This document shows positions 1-6,796 of a stretch of DNA of 19,162 bases, one piece after another. Numbering within the stretch: position 1 is the stretch's first letter; each line of letters starts with the position of its first letter. Location: assembly GCA_016839425.1 (NCBI GenBank), contig JAEOUI010000225.1, positions 1 through 19,162 of the forward strand, read 5' to 3'. A program made the translations under genes and the position numbers. The notes under the pieces are model-generated. The model was not told where the DNA came from and ran no database searches. It saw nothing but the letters and a program-made list of their open reading frames with translations. The stretch comes from Promethearchaeota archaeon (lineage in GTDB: Archaea > Asgardarchaeota > Lokiarchaeia > Sigynarchaeales > SOKP01).

Positions 1-482
1 CAACCCTTTAATGCTTTTTTCAAGAATATTCTTGGAACTCTTACTAATCTTGCACACGCTTCTTCCGTGAACTTTACATCGGGGTCTATCCTATCAGCAG
101 CGTATTGTACTGTTGATACTTCAACTGCCTTATTCTTTGGAATAGCTTCTGCGTAAGGGGATTTAAATCGAGCAATCCAGAAGTTAGTGTTATCACGATA
201 TCCGTAATCGATGGGAATATTCGGAAAACCTTTCGAGGAAACTCCATCAACGATACATTTTTTGTATTCAGGCTTCATTAAAATATTATCGATTCTAAGA
301 ATAAAATGCGCACCGAATTCGCTTGTAATGCCATTAAAGTCGTGATATGGAGGAGAATAACTTTCCTGTATTTCGTCTTTATCAGCTCCATCTAAATGGC
401 TGAGCCATGTGCATTCAAATACTTGATATGCTTCAGCGACAATTTTTGGATACTCTCCTTTGGGATCGTCTTTTTTTTTTTT
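1..482 (-). pseudogene. C-terminal part of the same flavin reductase-like gene, in a shifted frame, running off the window
   Basis: Reading the minus strand from the A-run at 482 down to base 1 in the frame one base off the upstream gene gives about 160 codons with no stop. It begins KKKKDDPKGEYPKIVAEAYQ and later has VSTVQYAADRIDPDVKF and RLVRVPRIFLKKALKG. The composition is protein-like, and it has no good start codon of its own after the TGA that closes this frame just upstream of the A-run. With 11 A (or 14) instead of 12, the two halves join as one protein of more than 275 residues. I therefore treat this as the downstream half of the gene at 433-837, not a separate gene. The cause may be a sequencing or assembly homopolymer error, a true frameshift mutation, or slippage. 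The 3' end is outside the window. Confidence 0.65.
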
Positions 483-837
483 GACCCTCAACCAAAGTAA
501 AAATGCAATCTTTCATTTTTTCTTCCGTAGCATCACCTGGAAAACCAAGAGCCACACATTGTTTCATGTATTGTTTTTCGTCTGGAATGAAATTCAAGGA
601 ACATTTTTTTCTTTTAAGGATGTTTCTTGCTGTATTTGAGCTATTTCGAGACTCAAGAAGCATCGTATAATAGTCTTTTCCTGCAATATAGTACGGAAAT
701 ACGAGGGAATAAGGACCAAGGTTAGGATCTCCATCTTCGGTTAAAGTTCCAATTGCGACAATGGGCATGGGAAAAAACGAACTCGTCTGATAAAAGTTGT
801 CCAATATGTTTATTTTTTCGAAGTTGTTTACTACCAT
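433..837 (-). CDS. Flavin reductase-like (FMN-binding split barrel) protein, N-terminal part
   Basis: N-terminal 134 codons of a flavin-reductase-like protein, starting at the ATG at 837-835. The N-terminal segment has the family's look: P-M-P-I-V-A-I-G-T near residue 24, then D-G-D-P-N-L-G-P-Y-S near 35-44, as in split-barrel proteins that bind FMN at the barrel edge. The reaction cannot be read from sequence. About residue 118 the gene enters a run of 12 A (T at 471-482 on the plus strand), after which this frame gives a basic, unrelated tail (RRSQRRVSKNCR) and stops. The expected continuation lies in another frame (next entry). A TATA-like A/T-rich element lies about 28 bases upstream with no Shine-Dalgarno, which suggests a leaderless message. 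Family assignment is fairly confident; whether the protein is made whole is open. Confidence 0.75.
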   Translation of the reverse strand: MVVNNFEKINILDNFYQTSSFFPMPIVAIGTLTEDGDPNLGPYSLVFPYYIAGKDYYTMLLESRNSSNTARNILKRKKCSLNFIPDEKQYMKQCVALGFPGDATEEKMKDCIFTLVEGQKKKRRSQRRVSKNCR

Positions 838-853
838 TTATATGTTCTCGTTC

Positions 854-869
854 TTTATTTTTTTAAAGC
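854..869 (-). promoter_or_regulatory. Putative TATA box of the flavin reductase-like gene
   Basis: On the minus strand this reads CTTTAAAAAAATAAAG, centred about 25-30 bases before the ATG at 837. That spacing fits an archaeal TATA box driving a leaderless transcript. Low-complexity A/T sequence makes such matches weak. Confidence 0.35.
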
Positions 870-1017
870 TAAAACCTAATTTTATTAAATTAATACTTCA
901 AAAAAAAAACAATTGAAATTTCACTTGTGAATTCGAATAATACGCACAATTGAATAAAATTACGCTCAAAATTTTAGATTGTAAAAAACATCTTTAATAA
1001 GGGGTTCCTATTTATCT

Positions 1018-1029
1018 AGTATATTAAAT
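1018..1029 (+). promoter_or_regulatory. Putative TATA box of the GH57 gene
   Basis: AGTATATTAAAT lies 25-36 bases upstream of the ATG at 1054, a spacing that fits a very short leader. Assigned by eye in an AT-rich region. Confidence 0.35.
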
Positions 1030-1053
1030 CATCAGAGAAAACTAGGATCAGAA

Positions 1054-2316
1054 ATGACTACATATTGGGCACCTTTACTCCATATATATCAACCACCAAC
1101 GCAAGAAATAGATGTTTTACGAAGGATCAATAAAGAATGTTATATTCCTTTATTATCAGTCATTAATGATATTGATAATTCAAAGTTCTGCTTGAATATA
1201 AATGGCGTTCTAATAGAGCTTCTTAAAGAATATGGAATGGAAGATTCACTGGAATTATTAGATCAATTAGTAAAAATAGGTAAGGTTGAAATTTTAGGTA
1301 CTGGGAAATTCCATCCAATATTACCATTAATCCCAAAAGAGGAAATCTCTCGTCAAATTCGGATGAATGAGGAAGTCAATCGAACAGAATTTGGATCTTC
1401 CTGGGCACCGAAAGGATTTTTTCCTCCCGAAATGGCTATTTCCACGGATATAATTAATATGATAGGCAACCTCGGGTATAAATGGCTCATTATGAGCGGA
1501 ATTGCGTGTCCCACGGAAAAAAAGAATATAGATTGGCCATATAATAAGATTTATTCCGCTCCCAATGGCGTTCTTCTTTATTTTAGAGACGACATTCTCA
1601 GTAATAAAATCGCTTTTAAAAAAATTACTCCCAAAGAATTTATACAAGCATTAAGTGAAATGTATCCAAATAAAGATAAAACTAAAACTTCCCAAGATAA
1701 GTATATCATCACCGCAATGGACGGAGAAACATTTGGACACCACATCCCTAATTACGAAAAAGATTTTCTTGCCAAAGCTCTGAATTTGGTCAATGAGGAT
1801 TCAGAAATAGAAACGATATTTATTTCTGATTTACAAAAAAAATTTCAGATAGAGAAGAATAAAATTCTTCCCCGAGATTCCTCGTGGAGTACAAGTTACG
1901 AAGATCTAAAAGCAAAGGTTCCTTATCCATTGTGGAAACATCCCGATAATAACGTGCATAAATATTATTGGAAGATCCTAAAAAGTCTGAATCGCCTGTT
2001 AAAAATTGCTTCAAAAATAGATCAAAATTCTAATTGGGATGTGGAAAACTATTACAACACGGCTCGTTGGTTTTACGATCGCGGCATTCACTCTTGCCCT
2101 CCTTGGTGGGCAAATTTTGAGCGTGGTATGTGGAGCCCTAACCTCATCTACAAGGGGGTCGAATTACTCATACGCTCGGCTCTAAATGCTCAACTTGCGG
2201 TTGTTCACGCTGGTATAGAAGAAGGAGAAGGGTATTTCGATAGTATTTCGTATTATCATGGATTGCTCTTAATGGAGCTCTATAACACCACAAAACACAA
2301 TTTAAAAAAGCGATAA
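1054..2316 (+). CDS. Glycoside hydrolase family 57 protein (alpha-glucan-active, amylase/glucanotransferase-like)
   Basis: A 420-residue protein of the GH57 type, a retaining (beta/alpha)7-barrel family that cleaves or transfers alpha-glucans. Visible motifs in order: H-I-Y-Q-P-P at 10-15 (conserved region 1), G-F-F-P-P-E-M-A with E126 in the position of the catalytic nucleophile, and M-D-G-E-T-F-G-H-H with D223 in the position of the acid/base. A C-terminal helical part (about 300-420) contains SCPPWWANFERGMWSP, resembling the Trp-rich C-terminal region of GH57 proteins. It has no signal peptide and so is probably cytoplasmic, for example in glycogen or maltodextrin handling. At 420 residues it is shorter than the classical amylases and branching enzymes of this family, so the exact activity is uncertain. 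It is followed after 25 bases by a CPBP-like membrane protein, possibly co-transcribed. The ATG start follows a short AT-rich leader. Confidence 0.85.
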   Translation: MTTYWAPLLHIYQPPTQEIDVLRRINKECYIPLLSVINDIDNSKFCLNINGVLIELLKEYGMEDSLELLDQLVKIGKVEILGTGKFHPILPLIPKEEISRQIRMNEEVNRTEFGSSWAPKGFFPPEMAISTDIINMIGNLGYKWLIMSGIACPTEKKNIDWPYNKIYSAPNGVLLYFRDDILSNKIAFKKITPKEFIQALSEMYPNKDKTKTSQDKYIITAMDGETFGHHIPNYEKDFLAKALNLVNEDSEIETIFISDLQKKFQIEKNKILPRDSSWSTSYEDLKAKVPYPLWKHPDNNVHKYYWKILKSLNRLLKIASKIDQNSNWDVENYYNTARWFYDRGIHSCPPWWANFERGMWSPNLIYKGVELLIRSALNAQLAVVHAGIEEGEGYFDSISYYHGLLLMELYNTTKHNLKKR

Positions 2317-2341
2317 GAAATCAAAAAAATAAATAAAAACA

Positions 2342-3406
2342 ATGAACGAAAAATCCGAAAAAGCTGAAAAGATATGCAATTACTGTGGTGCCAAATTCGA
2401 AAATCAAATCATATATTGTCTTGAATGTGGAAAGTTAATTCAGAATGTATCAAGCAAAAAAAAAGAACCAATTATAAAAAAAAGATTTAGAACATGTAAG
2501 GGATGTGGTTCTGTAATTGAGTCGGTCGACTTGGACCAATGTCCTATTTGTTATACGCTACTTGATGAGGTACCAAAGGATACGGAAATTAGCACTAACA
2601 ACGAATTGACGCTAATGTTTAATAGTAAGGGTAAGAAGCTTGAATTAATGGTCAATAAAAACCGTTGGAATTATAAAGAAGGTATTAAAGTCTTTGAATT
2701 TTCCATCTTGAGTTATATATTCACATATATGATAATTATGAGTTTTTTGATGGTTCTAGGGGTTCAATCCATTGAACCTTCTTTTAATTCTTTAGTTTTA
2801 GAATCGCTCCCTCGATCTTCTTTAATCATATATCCTCTTTATTACATAATTTCTAAAAAACACAATTTTTCAAAGTTTGGTTTTAATTCAAGCTTGAAAA
2901 ATCTACTTTTAGCTCTTTTAGTAGGTATAATTGGGGCTATTTTATTGTTATTATTAAATTTTGGAATCGAACAGGTAGTTGAAGGCTTCATTTCTTTAGG
3001 TTCTCCGAGTTTTCTTGAATATAATAATAACATATCAATATATAGAAAAATTATGGGATCTTCAATTATCTTCGTGATTATTTATCTATTAATTTCAAAC
3101 TTAACAATTATCGCTGTTGAATTAGCATATCGAGGCGTCTTGCATCCCTCGTTAAAAGCCAAGTTTGGTCCAAATATTAAAAGCAGTTTTCTTGTAATAC
3201 TAATCTCGTCATTTATATATAGTGGAATTGAAACTCTTTTTTTCTTTCCTACTGATGTAATGTTAGGCTTGGTGGTTTTTTTAAATTACCTTACCTTGTT
3301 TATGGTTCTTGGCATTTTATACGAATTTAAGTCAAATCTTTTTACAACTATTTTTGCTCATATAATGTTTAATATTATATGGTTGATTGTTTTTGTTTTT
3401 TCTTAA
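2342..3406 (+). CDS. Double zinc-ribbon, multi-pass membrane protein of the CPBP/CAAX-protease-like (Abi) family
   Basis: A 354-residue protein in two parts. The N-terminal cytosolic part has two zinc-ribbon-like knuckle pairs: C12/C15 with C26/C29, and C52/C55 with C67/C70. From about residue 119 come around seven hydrophobic segments (about 119-140, 155-171, 187-209, 238-258, 281-300, 305-325, 332-353). The region VELAYRGVLHPS (259-270) matches the E-E-x-x-x-R motif of CPBP intramembrane proteases, with Val in place of the first Glu. A-H-I-M-F-N (339-344) matches the last His/Asn motif. The middle F-x-x-x-H motif appears as Y-S-G-I-E (293-297), with Glu in place of His. Family membership is likely; protease activity is doubtful. 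The N-terminal zinc ribbons suggest a binding or regulatory role. It starts 25 bases after the GH57 gene, with no clear ribosome binding site. Confidence 0.75.
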   Translation: MNEKSEKAEKICNYCGAKFENQIIYCLECGKLIQNVSSKKKEPIIKKRFRTCKGCGSVIESVDLDQCPICYTLLDEVPKDTEISTNNELTLMFNSKGKKLELMVNKNRWNYKEGIKVFEFSILSYIFTYMIIMSFLMVLGVQSIEPSFNSLVLESLPRSSLIIYPLYYIISKKHNFSKFGFNSSLKNLLLALLVGIIGAILLLLLNFGIEQVVEGFISLGSPSFLEYNNNISIYRKIMGSSIIFVIIYLLISNLTIIAVELAYRGVLHPSLKAKFGPNIKSSFLVILISSFIYSGIETLFFFPTDVMLGLVVFLNYLTLFMVLGILYEFKSNLFTTIFAHIMFNIIWLIVFVFS

Positions 3407-3421
3407 TAAGCATCCCTTAAG

Positions 3422-3441
3422 GTTATTTTTAATTTCTTTTC
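3422..3441 (+). terminator. T-rich stretch after the CPBP-like gene, possible archaeal terminator
   Basis: A T-rich tract with several runs of T follows the stop at 3406 without a strong hairpin, like the poly-U-dependent terminators of archaea. It separates this gene from the oppositely oriented TnpB element. Evidence is compositional only. Confidence 0.3.
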
Positions 3442-3600
3442 ATAGAATTTAAATTTTATTCGCACGCCAATTCGGTCAACAAATGGCAATCGAATATGGA
3501 TTCAACCCAGAGCCCTCTATCCCGTCTGCCAAAATGGCATTCGGGAATGCTTTTTTTATGATATTATAGCCAGCGTTCACATCTGCGTTGATGAAAATAC
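3440..3600 (-). ncRNA. Predicted location of the TnpB guide RNA (omega RNA/reRNA)
   Basis: In IS200/IS605 elements the guide RNA overlaps the 3' end of tnpB and runs to the element's right end, with the guide taken from flanking DNA. By analogy it should lie here, reading toward lower coordinates, with its guide from about 3400-3460. I did not identify a specific fold, so this is a positional prediction only. Confidence 0.3.
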
Positions 3601-4670
3601 CCTCGCTCGACCGGAACAGGCCACGACTGACACGCTTGCCTATATAACGCTCGCGCCTCTCGATCGGCTCCTTGTCCAAAAAACTGCACTTGGATGTGAA
3701 CGATTCTTCGACCAAAACGAGCGCGATCCCGACCAAATCGGCCTTGTAGGCGATCTGTCTCACGAGTCGGAGAAACGGCACCTGAACGAAGTTCTGGTTG
3801 TTCCTCCGTCCGATTTTCACACCCTGCTTCCAAGAGGCGTTGTACCCGATAACGATCATCCCGAAATCGTGTGCAACGCAATAATTCACGAGGAATCTCG
3901 ATATCTTGTGAAATACATCGTTAATCTTTTTGTTCCGCTTTCTGCTTAATTCTTGAAGTCGTTTCGTTTCGAACCCCAAGCCCTGCTTGTCCTTGAGGCT
4001 CGAGAACCTCTTCCGTTGCTTGTTGTAATATTGGTTAATAGACTTGATCGCGCCGCCCTTAACAACAGCGGGCCTGAGCCCTGCGTTGTTTACCACGGTT
4101 GCGACGTTATTCAAGCCCAAATCGATCCCGACAATGCGGTTCTTGTCTAATTTCAAGTCCATCTCCTCCCGAGCGTAAACGATTTCCAGTGCGTAATAGG
4201 TGCCCTTGGGAACGATTCTCACCTGCCGCAACCCTTCTGTGAGGCGCGTTTTCACGGGTGGCAATCGAGAGCGCTTGGGAAAGCACAGGAACCCGCCCTT
4301 GATGCGGCATTGCTGGTTGGTAAAGACGACCACGAATTCGCCGTCCTTTTCCTTGTATTTGGGCGGTCGAGGTCGTCCGGCAAACCGTTCTGGGTGGAAC
4401 TTCCATGCCTTCATTGCCTGAAAGAACGCCTTCAAATTTTTGTCGACAAGCTTGAGGACTTGCTGCGAAGTTTGCGAAGAGAGTGCCTTGTAGGCGTTAC
4501 ACTCCTTGAGGGCGTGCCAGAGATCCTCGTACCGCCACCACTCGTCCAAACAGAAGAATCCTTGCCGCACATAGTAGTTCGCTAGGTTATACAAGTTCTT
4601 GGAGGCGTGACACGCTTCTGATAATCTCTCCGTTCTTTTTAAATGGATTACTTCGGAAAGCTTCATTTAA
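3460..4670 (-). mobile_element. IS200/IS605-type element carrying only tnpB (IS1341-like), approximate limits
   Basis: A block with base composition unlike its surroundings (about half G+C by eye against roughly a third) starts near 3460 and ends just past the tnpB start at 4666. No tnpA (Y1 HUH transposase) is present, so it is a TnpB-only element that would need TnpA in trans to move. I could not identify subterminal hairpins or the exact cleavage sites; the limits come from the composition change. It sits between a CPBP-like gene and a kinase-like gene without obviously breaking either. Confidence 0.6.
3476..4666 (-). CDS. tnpB: TnpB, RNA-guided RuvC-like nuclease of an IS200/IS605 element
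   Basis: A 396-residue TnpB-family protein. The N-terminal helical/wedge part (1-175) is followed by a RuvC-like nuclease: G-I-D-L-G with D182 (RuvC-I), and I-N-A-D-V-N-A-G-Y-N with D362 (RuvC-III). In typical TnpB the second acidic residue lies in an I-E-D-L-type motif, but here the matching site reads V-I-G-Y-N (G274). Candidate replacements are E320/E321 just before S-F-T-S-K-C, about 46 residues on. The usual two C-x-x-C pairs between RuvC-II and III are absent; only C327 remains and the segment reads SKCSFLDKEP...YIGKR..RGLF, a pattern I recall from a known TnpB subgroup. TnpB proteins cut DNA using an RNA made from the 3' end of their element. The frame is intact. G+C richness and codon use differ from neighbours, implying recent acquisition. 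Confidence 0.9.
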   Translation of the reverse strand: MKLSEVIHLKRTERLSEACHASKNLYNLANYYVRQGFFCLDEWWRYEDLWHALKECNAYKALSSQTSQQVLKLVDKNLKAFFQAMKAWKFHPERFAGRPRPPKYKEKDGEFVVVFTNQQCRIKGGFLCFPKRSRLPPVKTRLTEGLRQVRIVPKGTYYALEIVYAREEMDLKLDKNRIVGIDLGLNNVATVVNNAGLRPAVVKGGAIKSINQYYNKQRKRFSSLKDKQGLGFETKRLQELSRKRNKKINDVFHKISRFLVNYCVAHDFGMIVIGYNASWKQGVKIGRRNNQNFVQVPFLRLVRQIAYKADLVGIALVLVEESFTSKCSFLDKEPIERRERYIGKRVSRGLFRSSEGIFINADVNAGYNIIKKAFPNAILADGIEGSGLNPYSIAIC

Positions 4671-4850
4671 TTGAAAAATTGGAAATGAATGCTTAAAAAT
4701 AGAGGGAGTGAGAACATTTACAAAAAAATTATGATAATGAAGGAAATTTTCTCCATTAATAAATAAATTTAATACTTGAAAAATCACTTATCTCTTCTAG
4801 TACTTTTATTATTGATCTAAAAATATTATAACCGTTTTGAGAGTATTATC

Positions 4851-5573
4851 GTGGGAAAGGTAATCTATCGTAATAAAGGCTCGAAAGATAATATCGTAAT
4901 TTCCATTGCAGGCGCACATGGTGTTGGAAAATCCACGGTATTTTCGCTTTTAAAACGAAAAGCAGACGAAAAGGGTGATTCTAAGTTAAAATTCTTTCCA
5001 GAACGATATGTGAAAAAGCCCCCCTTTCCTTTTGGATCGTCTGACAAGCAGATAGCTTTTAGAAGCGAACTCCATTTTTTACAACAACTCATAAAGAGGA
5101 ACCAAAGCGTTTCAAACTTCAACGAAAAATACAATGGAAGAATATTAATCTTGGATCGAACTCCCTTATGCGTGTTAATATATTCGAAAAGCTTGAACTT
5201 GAAACAAAAAGATTATAATTTAATTCTTGACACTTATAAATCGGTTAAATGGAAAGAAGATTATGTTATTTATCTTTCGGCAAAGCCTGAAACTATCTTA
5301 AAGAGAATAATTCAAAGAGGTTCCTTAGATCAAATGAGAAAAGAGTGGAACGAGTTTGAAAAGGACTATTTGCTTTCAATATTATCTTATTATAACCAAT
5401 TCTTGCTTTCTCAAAAAGATAAAGATAATCTTTTTGTAATAGATACAGATGACCTCGATCCAGAAGATGTGGTCTTCGAAATCGAAAAAATAATTTTGGA
5501 TTTGACTGGTTATTCCTTTAAAAAGCGTATAAAAACACCAAAAACACAGATGAGCATAAATAAGTTTTTATAA
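4851..5573 (+). CDS. Deoxynucleoside/thymidylate-kinase-like P-loop protein with a C-terminal PIP-box motif
   Basis: A 240-residue P-loop protein starting at GTG 4851. The Walker A motif is G-A-H-G-V-G-K-S-T (21-29). F-P-E-R (49-52) and I-L-D-R-T-P (100-105) sit where deoxynucleoside kinases carry the substrate-binding Glu and the D-R-S/T motif. K-R-I-I-Q-R-G (151-157) is placed like the Arg-rich LID. It probably transfers phosphate from ATP to a nucleoside or nucleotide; the substrate is unknown. The last eight residues, Q-M-S-I-N-K-F-L (233-240), fit the PCNA-interacting-peptide consensus Q-x-x-h-x-x-a-a, follow a basic linker (K-K-R-I-K-T-P-K-T), and are placed at the extreme C-terminus as in many archaeal PCNA clients. 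The gene stands alone with intergenic gaps on both sides. Kinase fold is well supported, substrate class moderately. Confidence 0.7.
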   Translation: MGKVIYRNKGSKDNIVISIAGAHGVGKSTVFSLLKRKADEKGDSKLKFFPERYVKKPPFPFGSSDKQIAFRSELHFLQQLIKRNQSVSNFNEKYNGRILILDRTPLCVLIYSKSLNLKQKDYNLILDTYKSVKWKEDYVIYLSAKPETILKRIIQRGSLDQMRKEWNEFEKDYLLSILSYYNQFLLSQKDKDNLFVIDTDDLDPEDVVFEIEKIILDLTGYSFKKRIKTPKTQMSINKFL

Positions 5574-5769
5574 TTTATTTGAAAACTTTAATTATGAATA
5601 TTTCACTCCTTTGAAGTCTAGAGACTTTATTGGATGTTACTAAACCATTATCATTTTCTTAAAAGCGCATGACATAAATATATTAAGAATGTATATTATG
5701 ATATATTTTAGAGGATTAGTAAAAATTGATATCAAAAACTACAAATTGTTATAAGTATTAATAAAAACT

Positions 5770-6735
5770 ATGTCTGAAATCGTTGCGCCTATTCGGGAAA
5801 AAATGATGTTTTTATTGAAGGACGAAGAGCAAAAAACAGATTTAGATGGTCTCTCGATAATTTCTCGTATTGGAATGAAAATCGTCACTGCAAGTTCAAT
5901 GGAACTAGACGCAGACGCGACTTCGGCTTCATGCACGGCGTTAATAGATCTCGGACTTCGACTTTCTGATGCTACTAATCACGGCGCCCTTACAGAAATC
6001 GTTCTTCATAACGCTGGAGGATATAGCATTGTCGTCGCAATAAACGAAGAATTCATCATCTTTTGTGGCTTGAAAGCACAAACAAGGATAGGTTATTATT
6101 TAGGATATCTCCGGGAATTGGCAATAAAACTTCGCATTCTGATCTCAGGAGAGGAGATTACGGAATTGTCAATGAAATTGGAAGAATCTAAAGCGCAAAA
6201 GGCGAAAAAAGAAGAAAAAATCGAAGAAGAAAAGGAAACAACCTTTAAGCCTTCCGTTGAACAAGATAAGGCTGCTTTAGACGGTCTTTTAACCTTTTTA
6301 GACGATTGGGACGCAGAAGAAAAAGCAGCGATGGGTATAATTGACGAGTTCGAAGACCTTGAATCTGGAAATAATATCGTTGCCATCCCTGGAACTGCAA
6401 TTATGGGAATTTCTCCACCATCGACGAGTCAAGATGCAGTAGGAATGAATAAGCCCCAATTTGAAGTTTTTGACGATGAAGTTCCTCCCGTTCCCCTTGA
6501 AGATTATACTCCAATGGAAATAGAAGACGAAACGAGCCAAAAAGTGCCTTCTACCCCTTCCCAAGCAGAAGAGTTGCCTCCTCTCGATAGTTTACCTTCT
6601 TTTGACGATATAAATGTTCCTGATTTTGATAACATGTCCAAGGGAACGGAATACGATGTTGAATTTGTATTAGATGAAGAATCTGATGCTTTAGACTCTG
6701 TTCTGAAAGATTTAGGATGGGACGAAGAAAATTAA
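5770..6735 (+). CDS. Roadblock/LC7-like domain protein with long acidic, proline-rich tail
   Basis: A 321-residue protein. Residues about 20-127 look like a Roadblock/LC7 (MglB/longin-related) fold: D-L-D-G-L-S-I-I-S-R-I-G-M-K-I-V-T, a Gly/Ala/Leu-rich helix, then T-E-I-V-L-H-N-A-G-G-Y-S-I-V-V-A-I and a final helix G-Y-Y-L-G-Y-L-R-E-L. Such domains dimerise and act on, or scaffold, Ras-superfamily GTPases. A Lys/Glu-rich, probably coiled segment (135-158) leads into a mostly disordered acidic and proline-rich tail (160-321). The tail has two similar motifs: A-L-D-G-L-L-T-F-L-D-D-W-D-A-E-E (169-184) and A-L-D-S-V-L-K-D-L-G-W-D-E-E (307-320). A small GTPase is encoded about 6 kb downstream, though not in the same operon. 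No transmembrane segment or signal peptide is visible. The domain call is by pattern recognition and should be checked by structure prediction. Confidence 0.7.
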   Translation: MSEIVAPIREKMMFLLKDEEQKTDLDGLSIISRIGMKIVTASSMELDADATSASCTALIDLGLRLSDATNHGALTEIVLHNAGGYSIVVAINEEFIIFCGLKAQTRIGYYLGYLRELAIKLRILISGEEITELSMKLEESKAQKAKKEEKIEEEKETTFKPSVEQDKAALDGLLTFLDDWDAEEKAAMGIIDEFEDLESGNNIVAIPGTAIMGISPPSTSQDAVGMNKPQFEVFDDEVPPVPLEDYTPMEIEDETSQKVPSTPSQAEELPPLDSLPSFDDINVPDFDNMSKGTEYDVEFVLDEESDALDSVLKDLGWDEEN

Positions 6736-6796
6736 AGCTCTGCTCTAATTATAGAAATCGAAAAGAAAATATACTTTCCTTTCATTCTTTTACTTG

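Noticed and set aside
3564..4585. Several long open frames on both strands inside the tnpB region
   Set aside because: They follow from the locally higher G+C, which lowers stop frequency; only the tnpB frame has recognisable motifs.
3476..4666. Reading the TnpB as a Cas12-type CRISPR effector
   Set aside because: Size, domain order and the IS605-like S-K-C...I-N-A-D-V-N pattern fit TnpB, and no CRISPR repeats or adaptation genes are in the window.
5574..5769. Possible small RNA or attachment site between the kinase-like and Roadblock-like genes
   Set aside because: I found no tRNA-like, C/D-box or stable hairpin pattern, only AT-rich sequence with several overlapping TATA-like strings.
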